A DNA stretch of 64,000 nucleotides from an uncultured Marvinbryantia sp. (GCA_937915375.1 CALDMO010000042.1:80570-144569), one strand, 5' to 3'. Shown: positions 36,833-45,958, numbered from the stretch's first letter. Notes: generated by a model not told the origin, from the letters alone. Program-made: numbers and translations.

Positions 36833-38305
36833 TTATTGCTTCTTCTCCTGCTCCCGCTGAATCTCCGGAAACGCTGACAGCAGCGGTTTTTCCGACTTCT
36901 GTTTTATTTTTCTATTTACATAATTTTTTGTAATTCGATGCACAGCCGGTGAAAGCGTTAACACGCCGATCAAATTCGGAACCGCCATCAGTCCGTTAAA
37001 AGTATCCGACAGTTCCCACACCGCTCCCACTTTCATAACCGCTCCCCAAAATACGATACCTATAAAAACAATCTGATAGAAACCCCCGGCACGCGCTCCA
37101 AATAGAAATTCAACTGCCCGAATTCCGTATTGGCTCCATCCCAGCAAAGTCGTAAACGCGAACAGCAAAATCGCCGCGGCAATAAAAATCCCTCCTGCTT
37201 TTCCAAAAACGCTGGAAAAAGCTTCCCCCGACAATGCGGAAGGCGGCAGGTCACTGATCATTTCTCCTGTCCGCAAATTTACCAATCCCACTGACAGGAT
37301 AGAAAACGCAGTCAACGTACAGACCAGTATTGTATCAACAAACACTTCTAAAATTCCCCACATCCCCTGCTGTACCGGTTCACACACATCAGCGTTCGCA
37401 TGTACTATTACAGAGGAACCGAGTCCCGCTTCATTGGAAAATACGCCTCGTTTCATCCCTAAAGTCACCGCAGTCTTCATTCCATAGCCGACAATTCCGC
37501 CGCCTGCAGCTTTCATTCCGAACGCCCCTTTAAAAACAGCGTTCAAAACATCCGGTATCTGTTTAAAGTTTGAAAAGAATATCGCCAGTGTGCCGAACAG
37601 ATACGCAACCGCCATAAACGGTATCAGCTTTTCCGCTACCAAAGCCACACGTTTCATACCGCCTGTTATCACAATTCCTGTCAAAACCGTCAGCACAGCT
37701 CCTGTTAATGCCGGTTCTATTCCGAAAACATTTTCCATATTTCCGGCAATCGCATTTACCTGACTCATATTTCCAATGCCGAACGAGGCCAACAAACAAA
37801 AAACAGAAAACAAGATTGCTAATATCATTCCAAATATACGGCAATGTTTTTTTGTGCCAAGTCCGTCTCTTAGATAATACATAGCGCCGCCGCACCACTG
37901 TCCGTCTTTTTTCCGGTGACGATAATAAATGCCCAATACTTTTTCCGAAAAACCAGTCATCATCCCAAAAACTGCCGCAACCCACATCCAAAATACAGCG
38001 CCCGGTCCGCCGCTTGCGATAGCCGAAGCCACACCGACAATATTTCCTGTACCGATTGTTGCCGCAAGCGCAACGCAGAGCGACTGAAACTGAGAAATAG
38101 AAGTGCCGTCTGTCTGCACTTTTTTCTCAAACAAACTCCCCAACGTACTCTTCAGCCAATGTCTCAGATAACGAAACTGAAATCCACCGTTTAAAATGGT
38201 TAAAAATATTCCGCTTCCGACTAACAAGACCAACATCGGTGTTCCCCAAACCAGTTTTCCCACCCATCCGTTTATCTCTGTAATCCGATCCAGCATTCTC
38301 CGCAC
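36833..38305 (-). CDS. Sodium:alanine/glycine symporter (AGCS family)
   Basis: Imports alanine or glycine with Na+ or H+. The 490 residues have about ten membrane segments and the family signature LAATIGTGNIVGVASAIASG near 75-95, plus GVFSNEAGLGSSVIVHANAD in the second half, both contributing to the substrate/cation site. The first codon is GTG (38305), with an in-frame ATG nine bases later; neither has an ideal ribosome site. The gene is monocistronic. Confidence 0.93.
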   Translation of the reverse strand: MRRMLDRITEINGWVGKLVWGTPMLVLLVGSGIFLTILNGGFQFRYLRHWLKSTLGSLFEKKVQTDGTSISQFQSLCVALAATIGTGNIVGVASAIASGGPGAVFWMWVAAVFGMMTGFSEKVLGIYYRHRKKDGQWCGGAMYYLRDGLGTKKHCRIFGMILAILFSVFCLLASFGIGNMSQVNAIAGNMENVFGIEPALTGAVLTVLTGIVITGGMKRVALVAEKLIPFMAVAYLFGTLAIFFSNFKQIPDVLNAVFKGAFGMKAAGGGIVGYGMKTAVTLGMKRGVFSNEAGLGSSVIVHANADVCEPVQQGMWGILEVFVDTILVCTLTAFSILSVGLVNLRTGEMISDLPPSALSGEAFSSVFGKAGGIFIAAAILLFAFTTLLGWSQYGIRAVEFLFGARAGGFYQIVFIGIVFWGAVMKVGAVWELSDTFNGLMAVPNLIGVLTLSPAVHRITKNYVNRKIKQKSEKPLLSAFPEIQREQEKKQ

Positions 38306-38348
38306 ATTCCTGCTTTTTATGCCATATTATTTCTCAGAATACAAAATT

Positions 38349-38378
38349 AGAACCGTCGAATCATTTTCCGACGGTTCT
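38349..38378 (-). terminator. Terminator of the C39-like gene
   Basis: A 10-bp stem AGAACCGTCG/CGACGGTTCT with a ten-base loop just beyond the stop, followed on the minus strand by TAATTTTG. Confidence 0.65.
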
Positions 38379-38387
38379 GCATCCTAT

Positions 38388-39461
38388 TTATTCACTTGGC
38401 GATTCAATAGTTTCAGTCTCTGCCGGATGTTCTTCCTCCTCGGCCATCTCCAATAAAAGCATCTCCTGCAGAGTTCTGTCTTCTTCGTCTTTTTCCAAAA
38501 TCTCCTGCAGCTGCTCTTCCTCCGTTTTTTCCTCCCGGTTTTTCAATACCACAGCATTTTTACCGGTTATCTCATAAATCCGCTCAAATTCTTCCAAATC
38601 TCGTGTAACGATCCCTTCCAGCGGATCGTTGATCTGTACGGTTCCTTCGTCCAGGTCATATCCGGACAACACCGCGCAGTGCTCCTGACGATACCATCTG
38701 TAAATACGTCCTTTGTACTCACCGATCTCACTCGTGAATTCTGGTTCTTCCATATACATACTTGTCCATATGATCACCGGCGTTCCCAAGGATACATACT
38801 TAAAAAGATCCTCAAGGTCTGTATCTGTAACGTCATACGCATCATATTCCAATTCATGATCCAGAAAAATCTCCTGCGCTGTCATAGCAATCACCGGCGG
38901 AAAACATCCCGCCCCTTCATCCGAATACGGATCACCGATATAGCCGATCGCCATATTGTCATCCTCTCGATTATAAATCAGATATTCGCTGGCCACTTCG
39001 TCCTTACCAATATCAATTCCTTCATACTGCAGCGCCATTGTCAGGGCAACCGACTCGCAGCCAGTAGGCAAAAGCGGTTTCTGTAAAATAACCGGCACAG
39101 CCAGATATGATGCCCTCGGTGGAAACATCACCTTATCCAATTCAAATGCCGTTTCGGCCTCCGCAATGCCCGGAATCTCGTAATCCTCCGGAAGCAGGCG
39201 TTCCTTGGAGCGGCGGTATAACGTCCCCTCCGATTCTTCTTGAGACTCCTGCTCGATGTCTCCCTCGTAAGATTCTTCCTCCTGACTATCTATTTCTTCA
39301 TCGGAAAAAATTCCCGCTCTCCAATTATCTGTTGTCTCTGTCTCCCAGCCATATTCTTCCTGCGGTTCCAAAAATTCCTCCGCAAATACATCCCTTTTCA
39401 GAAATATGGAAGTCATCAAAATACAGGCAAACGCGCCTGCTATGATCTGTCTCTTTTTCAT
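38388..39461 (-). CDS. Secreted C39-like (papain-fold) peptidase domain protein
   Basis: A 357-residue exported protein. A signal peptide (1-27, ending DVFA) is followed by a very acidic Glu/Gln/Ser-rich linker (28-90). The Peptidase_C39_2-type domain (about 110-310) keeps cysteine in LLPTGCESVALTMALQYEG, histidine in QEHCAVLSGYD and aspartate in VQINDPLEG. The tail is again acidic. In these stand-alone proteins substrate and activity are mostly unknown; the domain differs from bacteriocin-processing ABC peptidases. It stands alone with its own promoter-like sequence (TTGCAA, 18 bases, TATACT at 39519-39490). Confidence 0.82.
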   Translation of the reverse strand: MKKRQIIAGAFACILMTSIFLKRDVFAEEFLEPQEEYGWETETTDNWRAGIFSDEEIDSQEEESYEGDIEQESQEESEGTLYRRSKERLLPEDYEIPGIAEAETAFELDKVMFPPRASYLAVPVILQKPLLPTGCESVALTMALQYEGIDIGKDEVASEYLIYNREDDNMAIGYIGDPYSDEGAGCFPPVIAMTAQEIFLDHELEYDAYDVTDTDLEDLFKYVSLGTPVIIWTSMYMEEPEFTSEIGEYKGRIYRWYRQEHCAVLSGYDLDEGTVQINDPLEGIVTRDLEEFERIYEITGKNAVVLKNREEKTEEEQLQEILEKDEEDRTLQEMLLLEMAEEEEHPAETETIESPSE

Positions 39462-39586
39462 ATCAAACCTCTTTTTATTTCTTTCTGTCAGTATAACATA
39501 TCGACTTTTCAGATTGCAAGCGAGCTTCCATTTTCTTCATAATTCTTTTATTTCCATAATATTTTTCTAAGATTTGGAGCATTCTT

Positions 39587-40426
39587 TCATTTTACGTAAA
39601 CAACACCATACGCACCGGTTCCGATATGGCTGCCAATTGTTGCACCAATCCCACGGAGTTTCGGAGCACCGTAATCCAGACCATTCTTCGCAAGATACTT
39701 GATAAACGCGGCGCAGTTTTTCTTGTCATAGGAATAAAGAAAGTAAATCGGATATGCTTCATCCGGGCATTCCTCACGCAGGACTTTTTCCAGTACCTTA
39801 TTCACATGGCGCAGTCCGATCTGTTTGCTGAACAGCTCCACCTTACCGTCCGCCACACAAATTACCGGTTTCAGATTTACCAGATTGCCAATTGCCGCCT
39901 GGCTTTTGGAAACACGACCGCCTTTATATAAATATTCCAGCGTTTCCAATCCCGCATAGATACGAATGCGCGGTATCAGTGCCTCCACTTCCGCAACAAT
40001 CCGTTCCACACTCACTCCCTGTTTACGCAGGTATGCGGCACGATCCACCAGAATACGCATACCAAGCGTCGCCGTCCGACTGTCAATGATATGGATATCC
40101 TCATACTCTGCCATATCCTTCGCAATCGTTGCTGCCTGGATTGTACCGCTCAGCTCCCCGGAAATCAGGATCACAATCACAGAATCGCCTGCTGCCTTAG
40201 CCTTTTCAAAATGTTCTAAAAAAAGTGACGGAGACGGCTGCGCCGTCTTCGGCATTTCCTTCGACGCTGCCAGCCTTTCAAAAAATGCCTCTTTCGCGAG
40301 ATCTACACTATCCTGAAAAACCTCATCCCCAAAAGTTACTGTCATCGGTACGCAGATAATCCCGCGTCTTTCAATCTCCTGTACAGAATAATCTGCTGCA
40401 GAATCTGTTATAATCTGAATTCCCAT
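39587..40426 (-). CDS. DegV family fatty-acid-binding protein
   Basis: A 279-residue cytoplasmic protein of the DegV/FakB family, which holds a fatty acid for phosphorylation by FakA. The N-terminus IQIITDSAADYSVQEIERRG and the motifs QPSPSLFLEHFEKA and IIDSRTATLGMRILV fit the family, as does the ligand-domain GLETLEYLYKGGRVSKSQA. Start 40426 follows AAGGGAG. The fakA partner is not in the window. It follows trmO by 84 bases. Confidence 0.9.
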   Translation of the reverse strand: MGIQIITDSAADYSVQEIERRGIICVPMTVTFGDEVFQDSVDLAKEAFFERLAASKEMPKTAQPSPSLFLEHFEKAKAAGDSVIVILISGELSGTIQAATIAKDMAEYEDIHIIDSRTATLGMRILVDRAAYLRKQGVSVERIVAEVEALIPRIRIYAGLETLEYLYKGGRVSKSQAAIGNLVNLKPVICVADGKVELFSKQIGLRHVNKVLEKVLREECPDEAYPIYFLYSYDKKNCAAFIKYLAKNGLDYGAPKLRGIGATIGSHIGTGAYGVVYVK

Positions 40427-40510
40427 CTTTTCTCCCTTTTCTCTGATATTAGTATTATGCAACCGTCCATGCAGCAGTCCGCTGTCTGCTCTCTCGCTTT
40501 TCTCCATATT

Positions 40511-41194
40511 TTACAACAGCTTTACCTCCCAAACCGTCAACATGTTCTCCTGAACCTGAAAGTGAATATCGTATCCGGCATATGCGATTTTATAAATCTG
40601 TTCCGGATGATTGTGATACGGCGGCCGCGGATCCTGACTTAAAAACTGTATGGCTCCGGCCTGCTTGTCTCGCGGCAGCTTACAAAACTCCTCATCTGGA
40701 AATTCCACCGTCAGACAATGGTCCTTCACCTTTTCAGCAAAACCGCCTCGCGCCAGCGGCTGTGCATCCACGTGCGGCAGATACGGTTTTATATCATATA
40801 TCGGCGTTCCGTCCATCATATCGATTCCCGATACAAAAAGCATCGGACCGAATGTTTGGTCTAATTCCATTTTTTCCAGTTTCAGACAGGACAAACCGAC
40901 CGGATTCGGACGAAACGGCGATCGTGTGGCAAACACACCCATGCGCACCTTACCGCCCAGCCTCGGCGGCTTCACTGTCGCGGACCAAGTTTCACGCTTT
41001 GCCTCAGAAAACTCCCACAAAACCCATATATGCGAATATTCTTCCAGCCCTCTGAATGCCTCCGCACGCCGATACTGCGGCTCCATAATGATCCGTCCAG
41101 TCAGTGCATCCGCCAATCCACTCTGGCGCGGCAGTCCGAACTTTGTCGGAAAATCTGTGCGGACGGTACCAATTTTCTTTAATGTAAGACTCAT
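40511..41194 (-). CDS. trmO: tRNA (N6-threonylcarbamoyladenosine(37)-N6)-methyltransferase TrmO
   Basis: A SAM-dependent methyltransferase of the TsaA/YaeB beta-barrel family that methylates t6A37 in threonine tRNAs. The 227 residues contain the characteristic VFATRSPFRPNPVGLSCLKL, DMMDGTPIYDIKPYLPHVDA and EEYSHIWVLWEFSEAK blocks, with a C-terminal extension of usual size. Annotated in some genomes only as 'SAM-dependent methyltransferase, VirR/TsaA'. Confidence 0.93.
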   Translation of the reverse strand: MSLTLKKIGTVRTDFPTKFGLPRQSGLADALTGRIIMEPQYRRAEAFRGLEEYSHIWVLWEFSEAKRETWSATVKPPRLGGKVRMGVFATRSPFRPNPVGLSCLKLEKMELDQTFGPMLFVSGIDMMDGTPIYDIKPYLPHVDAQPLARGGFAEKVKDHCLTVEFPDEEFCKLPRDKQAGAIQFLSQDPRPPYHNHPEQIYKIAYAGYDIHFQVQENMLTVWEVKLL

Positions 41195-41287
41195 TCTTTT
41201 CTCTCTTTATATTTCATGCTGAAGTTTCGTTTTTATTATATACCTCAAATAAATTATTTTCAATATCAAACTTTTTAGCTGCTCTTT

Positions 41288-41791
41288 CTACAATTCAAAC
41301 GCTCTTTTAATGCTCTCATAATGGAGAAAAACTCCCCGATCCGCCAGTTCTTTCACTTCATCCGCTGTCGCAAATCGAAAACCATCTGTCTCCGCTTCCT
41401 GCAAACACAGATCTGCCTCGGTACAATCCACCACGAATCGATACACATCAACAAAATAATTGTCACCCTCGCCCGGATTTTCCCTCTGGTAAGTAAACAA
41501 ATAACCGCCTTCACAGCCGCTTACGTCCAGCCCGGTTTCTTCCAAAATTTCTCTTTTTACCGCATCGGCCGAATCCTCTCCTGCCATTGCCGCACCACCG
41601 GATACTTCCCACCACCCCGGCGCCCATGCTTTTGTCATCACTCTCTTTGTAATCAGAAAACGTCCATCCGGACGCACGATCACGCCGAGCACTGTCAGAT
41701 GATACTCACCGTCCTGCAAACACCAGTCATTCCTTTTCATTGTACGCCCGGTACGATTTTTATTTTTATCATAAATATCCCAAAGTTCCAT
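41288..41791 (-). CDS. NUDIX hydrolase (YfcD/Idi-like)
   Basis: A 167-residue NUDIX protein. The Nudix box is GGAAMAGEDSADAVKREILEETG with the catalytic glutamates. The N-terminus ELWDIYDKNKNRTGRTMKR is typical of the Idi-like YfcD group, whose members may act on nucleotide or prenyl diphosphates. The start at 41791 follows GAAGGAG. A second, unrelated NUDIX gene lies 60 bases upstream. The substrate is not known. Confidence 0.88.
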   Translation of the reverse strand: MELWDIYDKNKNRTGRTMKRNDWCLQDGEYHLTVLGVIVRPDGRFLITKRVMTKAWAPGWWEVSGGAAMAGEDSADAVKREILEETGLDVSGCEGGYLFTYQRENPGEGDNYFVDVYRFVVDCTEADLCLQEAETDGFRFATADEVKELADRGVFLHYESIKRAFEL

Positions 41792-41851
41792 TCTGTCTCC
41801 TTCTCTTACTATCGGCAGCATCTGTCTCCGCTGTCAATACTTTTCTCAAAC

Positions 41852-42415
41852 TTAAATTTTCTCTGTCAGTTTGGCATTCAGTTTACTATAAATATGTTCA
41901 CGGAACCACGGCTCTGTCGATGCCTCCACAGCGTCCTTCAAAGAAAACCAAGCCACATCGCTGTTTTCATCTTCTTTTACCGACAGCATATCCAGTTCAT
42001 CCGCTTCCAGCAGATATGTCACATTTAAATGAATATGTGAAGAAACATACTGTCCGCGCTTCACATGGCCATCTACGGTCAGAGCTTCCAGCGAATAAAT
42101 TTTCTCGGAAACAGGATGTACATTTTTTATACCGCTTTCTTCCCGCACTTCTTTTAACGCTACCTGCAGAAGATCTGTCTCTCCGTCAGCATGTCCACCC
42201 AGCCAGGACCAGGAATTGTAAATATTGTGATATGCCATCAACACTTTCGTCCGCTCTTTATTGACGACCCACGCAGATGCCGTCATGTGCGCCAGTGTGT
42301 TTTCACGGCTATAAATATCCGGCTCACGTTTTAAACATTCCAGAATAAGTTCCTTATCCGCCGCTTCCTGTTTGTTAAATGGCTGATATGCTTTTATCTG
42401 TTCCTGCAAATTCAT
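41852..42415 (-). CDS. NUDIX hydrolase
   Basis: A 187-residue NUDIX protein with the box GGHADGETDLLQVALKEVREESG (positions about 74-96). An N-terminal helical region (NLQEQIKAYQPFNKQEAADK) precedes it, and TASAWVVNKERTKVLMAYHN opens the fold. The ATG at 42415 is nine bases from GGAGAGG; the ATG at 42424 touches that site and is unlikely. It shares a possible transcript with the following NUDIX gene. Substrate unknown. Confidence 0.87.
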   Translation of the reverse strand: MNLQEQIKAYQPFNKQEAADKELILECLKREPDIYSRENTLAHMTASAWVVNKERTKVLMAYHNIYNSWSWLGGHADGETDLLQVALKEVREESGIKNVHPVSEKIYSLEALTVDGHVKRGQYVSSHIHLNVTYLLEADELDMLSVKEDENSDVAWFSLKDAVEASTEPWFREHIYSKLNAKLTEKI

Positions 42416-42439
42416 TTTTTTCATCCTCTCCGGTATAAC

Positions 42440-42467
42440 AAAAGCCGCAGAAAATTCTGCAGCTTTT
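42440..42467 (-). terminator. Terminator of purC
   Basis: A 13-position stem with one mismatch, AAAAGC-C-GCAGAA/TTCTGC-A-GCTTTT, 24 bases beyond the purC stop. Confidence 0.75.
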
Positions 42468-42491
42468 GAACATTTTTCTTTTATGACTGTC

Positions 42492-43361
42492 TTACAGCTC
42501 TTTTCCTGTCAGCAGTTCATATGCCTGCAGGTATTTGCCAATCGTTTTCTCTACAATTTCTTCCGGCAATGTCCAATCATTGTCCGGATTTGCTTTCAGC
42601 CAGTCACGCGCAAACTGTTTATCAAAAGACGGCTGTCCGTGTCCCGGTTCATAACCTTCTGCCGGCCAGAAACGTGAGCTGTCCGGTGTCAGCATTTCAT
42701 CACCAATTACAATATTTCCATTCTCATCCAGGCCGAACTCGAATTTCGTATCAGCGATGATGATACCTCTCTCCAGAGCATATTCCGCACATTTTTTGTA
42801 AAGAGCGATCGTATAATCACGCAGTTTGGAGGCATATTCTTCCCCTTTGCCCGGAAAACGTTTTTCCAAATATTCCACACTCTGTTCGTAAGAAATATTT
42901 TCATCATGATCGCCGATTTCTGCCTTTGTAGACGGTGTATAGATCGGTTCCGGCAGCTTGTCAGATTCCTTTAAACCTTCCGGCAGCTTGATGCCGCAGA
43001 CAGTTCCGTTTTCTTTATAGCTTGCCCAACCGCTTCCGGTAATATAACCGCGCACGATACACTCTACCGGCAGCATTTCCAGCTTGCGACACATCATACT
43101 GTTGCCGTTAAAGCGCTCCTGCTGAAAGAATTCCGGCATATCTTTTACATCAACAGAAATCATATGATTCGGCAGAATATCCTCTGTCAAATCAAACCAG
43201 AACTTTGACATCTGCGTCAGAACTGTTCCTTTTTTAGTAACCTCATTTTTTAAGATCACATCAAAGCAGCTGATACGGTCTGTCGCCACCATAATAAGGC
43301 TATCGCCGTTGTCATAAATCTCACGTACTTTTCCTTCTTTGATCGGTTTTAATTCCTGCAT
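42492..43361 (-). CDS. purC: Phosphoribosylaminoimidazole-succinocarboxamide synthase
   Basis: Seventh step of purine synthesis: ATP-dependent condensation of CAIR with aspartate. The 289 residues start with KPIKEGKVREIYDNGDSLIM and contain VATDRISCFDVIL, VECIVRGYITGSGW and IADTKFEFGLDENG, all SAICAR synthetase hallmarks; the length matches the yeast-like longer form. It is separate from other pur genes. The leader carries a hairpin GGGAAT/ATTCCC near 43414-43435 but no purine-riboswitch core. Confidence 0.96.
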   Translation of the reverse strand: MQELKPIKEGKVREIYDNGDSLIMVATDRISCFDVILKNEVTKKGTVLTQMSKFWFDLTEDILPNHMISVDVKDMPEFFQQERFNGNSMMCRKLEMLPVECIVRGYITGSGWASYKENGTVCGIKLPEGLKESDKLPEPIYTPSTKAEIGDHDENISYEQSVEYLEKRFPGKGEEYASKLRDYTIALYKKCAEYALERGIIIADTKFEFGLDENGNIVIGDEMLTPDSSRFWPAEGYEPGHGQPSFDKQFARDWLKANPDNDWTLPEEIVEKTIGKYLQAYELLTGKEL

Positions 43362-43515
43362 TCTTTTACCCTCGCTCCATTTCTTCTGTTTAAGGATCTT
43401 CTGTCTGCGGGAATATATACATTCCCGGCAAACACAAATACCGCTCTTTTACAGTACCATTATATCATTCTCCTGTCAACTCTTTACCATATATTATTCT
43501 TTCTCAGTTCACTCT

Positions 43516-44352
43516 TTATAACATACAGTTCATAACCACACTGATCATCATTTCCTTTTCTTCCGGCCTGGATTCTGCAATCATAATTGTTAAGGCCACC
43601 AAAGTCGTATCTTCTATTTTCTTTTTTCCATCTACAAACAAAGCCTCATTTTTATCCAAAAAATAAAGAAACATTGTCGCCGCAATTCTTTTATTTCCGT
43701 CGAAAAAATTGTGGTTCTTAGTTACAAAATACAACAGATTCGATTCATCCCCGAATCGCATACTTTGAATCACATCCATACATTCCTTATAGGTAAGAAC
43801 GTACGTCGCACGATTTCCTTTGGGTCTTGTCATATTCTGGTGATCATAAGAATCCAATAAATCTAATGCGCTGCTATATTTTTCTATTACAGAAAGAACC
43901 TGTCTGCTGTCCAGTTCATTTTCAGTCCGCTTCATAATTCGTATCACCTCGCCTAACTGCTTGATACGATTATCATTTACTGCATATCCTTTCAATATGT
44001 ATTGCTTAAGAACTGAATTCGTCCAACGCCGGAATTCAACACCCCGTTTTGACTTTACACGATAGCCCACGGAAATGATAACATCCAAATTATAATACTC
44101 TGTCATATGTGTTTGTGTTTTCCCTTCGATAGCACCATGTTGAGTGGTAGTCGCAAATTTTGCGACCACCATTTGATCTTCCAATTCTTCTTTTAATGCA
44201 TTATTAATATGTTTACCAATTGTTTTCACATCTCTATCAAAAAGTTCAGCCATTTGACTTCTACTCAGCCAAACAGTCTCATTGTCTACCGCCACAGAGA
44301 TTGTTATCATTCTATCTTCTGTTTCAAATATTACAATTTCATTTTTGTTCAT
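43516..44352 (-). CDS. RhuM-family protein with C-terminal Fic/Doc domain
   Basis: A 278-residue protein. The N-terminal half is a RhuM ('virulence protein') domain (VWLSRSQMAELFDRDVKTIG, YYNLDVIISVGYRVKSKRG, FRRWTNSVLKQYILKGYAVN). The C-terminal half is a Fic/Doc-like domain with the motif HNFFDGNKR (214-222), keeping the catalytic-type histidine; the second arginine of canonical HxFx(D/E)GNGRxxR is changed. Fic proteins add AMP or phosphate to targets, Doc being a toxin. A helix-turn-helix remnant overlaps its start by 14 bases, suggesting an antitoxin-like partner. The target is unknown. Confidence 0.88.
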   Translation of the reverse strand: MNKNEIVIFETEDRMITISVAVDNETVWLSRSQMAELFDRDVKTIGKHINNALKEELEDQMVVAKFATTTQHGAIEGKTQTHMTEYYNLDVIISVGYRVKSKRGVEFRRWTNSVLKQYILKGYAVNDNRIKQLGEVIRIMKRTENELDSRQVLSVIEKYSSALDLLDSYDHQNMTRPKGNRATYVLTYKECMDVIQSMRFGDESNLLYFVTKNHNFFDGNKRIAATMFLYFLDKNEALFVDGKKKIEDTTLVALTIMIAESRPEEKEMMISVVMNCML

Positions 44353-44491
44353 GTTCTTCCTCCAATTCTATTCCTTTTTCTCTTAACGTCTGCTGCATCT
44401 TAACATAATATGTAATTAATCTAAGTACATACTCCGGCATTTGTCTCCTTCCCGCCTCCCATTCTTCTAATGTTCTCAAAGGAATATCCAT
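44339..44491 (-). pseudogene. Helix-turn-helix protein remnant overlapping the RhuM-Fic gene
   Basis: A short frame of about 50 residues from ATG 44491: MDIPLRTLEEWEAGRRQMPE followed by YVLRLITYYVKMQ. This is the C-terminal half of small XRE-like proteins ('..FNIPxRTLQxWExGxRxxPEYxLxLI'). Homology begins just before the ATG (RGSFSRY), and the N-terminal helices are absent, cut off next to the spoIVB terminator. The stop lies within the RhuM-Fic reading frame, giving a 14-base overlap. It may still be translated weakly and couple translation of the downstream gene. Confidence 0.65.
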
Positions 44492-44544
44492 ATACCGTGA
44501 AAAACTTCCTCTTTTCTCAGTATTTGACTCTCGCCAAATGAAAA

Positions 44545-44593
44545 GAAAAAATAGCAGAACAGCTTATGAGTAAACTCACACTGTCTGCTATTT
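44545..44593 (-). terminator. Terminator of spoIVB
   Basis: A 10-bp stem AAATAGCAGA/TCTGCTATTT with a partly paired loop, followed by TTTTTTCTTTT on the minus strand, 18 bases beyond the spoIVB stop. Confidence 0.85.
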
Positions 44594-44610
44594 CCACTTT
44601 CTATCCAGAC

Positions 44611-45852
44611 TCAATGCTCCAGCATATTTTCTATAAAGATTCCATACCCTCTCGTCGGATTATTGACAAATACATGCGTCACTGCACCCACCAGCTTACC
44701 ATTCTGGATAATCGGGCTTCCCGACATTCCCTGGACAATGCCGCCTGTCAATGCCAGCAGTTCCGGATCGGTAACACGGATTACCATACTTTTATTGGCA
44801 TCACTGCTGTTCATATTAATTTTTTCAATCTCAATCTCATAATCTTTCGCCTCACCGCTGACAGCACTGCGAATCACAGCCGGTCCGGTCTCAATTTCTT
44901 GTTTATATCCCACTTCTATCGCCCGCGCACCATCATACGGTTTCCAGTTTTGATCAAGTGTACCAAAAATACCAATTCCTGTATTTTCCGAAATGGTGCC
45001 AATAATCTCGTCCTGGTTATAGCGGATAATCCCCGCCAGTTCTCCCGGCACGCCATGTTCTCCTTTAATCACAGAACGAATATCCGTCTGATATAGTCTG
45101 CCATACTGCAGGCTGAGCAATGTGCTTGTATCAATATCACTAATCCCATGCCCGAGCGCTCCAAAACTTCCATCCTCCCTTTGATAAGTAAGTGTTCCTA
45201 TTCCCTGCGTGTCATCCCGCACCCAGATACCAGCCTTGTATTCAGAAAGCCCGGTCTGTACTACCGGCACAAGCAGTTCAATTTCTTCTCCATTTCTAAA
45301 AACTGTCAGCTGCACCTCACCGCCGGCTGCCTTATTGATCTGCTCAGTCACTTCTTCTTTTTCTGTGACCGGCACATGATTCACTTCCAGAATATAATCT
45401 CCGGACTGAACGATCTGTCCGCCCGGTTCCTGCTTCATCCCATTGATGTCGCAGACTTCCCCGGTTCCCACGATCAAAACGCCTTCTGTTTTCATATAGA
45501 TGCCGACCGGCTCCCCGCCCGGAAGCAGTTTTTCCCGTTCTACCACCTCTACCTGCATCTCCTTGATCGGGATCACGCCCAGCAGGCTGCACTGTACCGT
45601 ATACTCAGAAGTATCGGAAAGATGCAGATTTTCTTTCGGTATATTAGACCTCCCTGCCCCGGCTGCCGTAACCGCCTGTTCCTGCAGCCATGGCGGCAGT
45701 ACATCTGACAAAAGCTTTTCATCCGTCTGATCTGTCGGCACCAGTAAACAATCCGGAATCCGCCGGAACAGAATGATCCATTCCAAAGCAGCCAGAAGCG
45801 TCAAAAGCGCCAGGATCATACAAAGGATTCTGCCCTTTCGCACTCCGCACAT
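44611..45852 (-). CDS. spoIVB: SpoIVB peptidase
   Basis: A serine peptidase made in the forespore. It crosses to the intermembrane space and cleaves SpoIVFA, triggering pro-sigma-K processing. The product is 413 residues from ATG 45852 (an in-frame GTG at 45861 is possible). It has an N-terminal membrane anchor, a PDZ domain (about 125-205, VQSGDYILEVNHVPVTEKEE) and an S55 peptidase domain with GALGHGISD (catalytic His) and GIVQGMSGSPIIQNG, where Ser377 is the nucleophile. It lies after recN, the usual Clostridial order, and has its own terminator. Confidence 0.95.
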   Translation of the reverse strand: MCGVRKGRILCMILALLTLLAALEWIILFRRIPDCLLVPTDQTDEKLLSDVLPPWLQEQAVTAAGAGRSNIPKENLHLSDTSEYTVQCSLLGVIPIKEMQVEVVEREKLLPGGEPVGIYMKTEGVLIVGTGEVCDINGMKQEPGGQIVQSGDYILEVNHVPVTEKEEVTEQINKAAGGEVQLTVFRNGEEIELLVPVVQTGLSEYKAGIWVRDDTQGIGTLTYQREDGSFGALGHGISDIDTSTLLSLQYGRLYQTDIRSVIKGEHGVPGELAGIIRYNQDEIIGTISENTGIGIFGTLDQNWKPYDGARAIEVGYKQEIETGPAVIRSAVSGEAKDYEIEIEKINMNSSDANKSMVIRVTDPELLALTGGIVQGMSGSPIIQNGKLVGAVTHVFVNNPTRGYGIFIENMLEH

Positions 45853-45900
45853 TATACTCACATCCTTTCGTACTTCATATATTAATAAAAAACAAAATCA

Positions 45901-45930
45901 AAAAAGGATACCATTCTGGTATCCTCTTTT
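45901..45930 (-). terminator. Terminator of recN
   Basis: A stem GAGGATACCA-GAA-TGGTATCCTT with a triloop, followed by TTTTTT on the minus strand, 28 bases beyond the recN stop. Confidence 0.88.
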
Positions 45931-45958
45931 AGTATGTGAGTATTCGCGCAAATGTACA

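Noticed and set aside
43362..43515. Purine riboswitch before purC
   Set aside because: The conserved purine-aptamer loops and flanking stem were not found.
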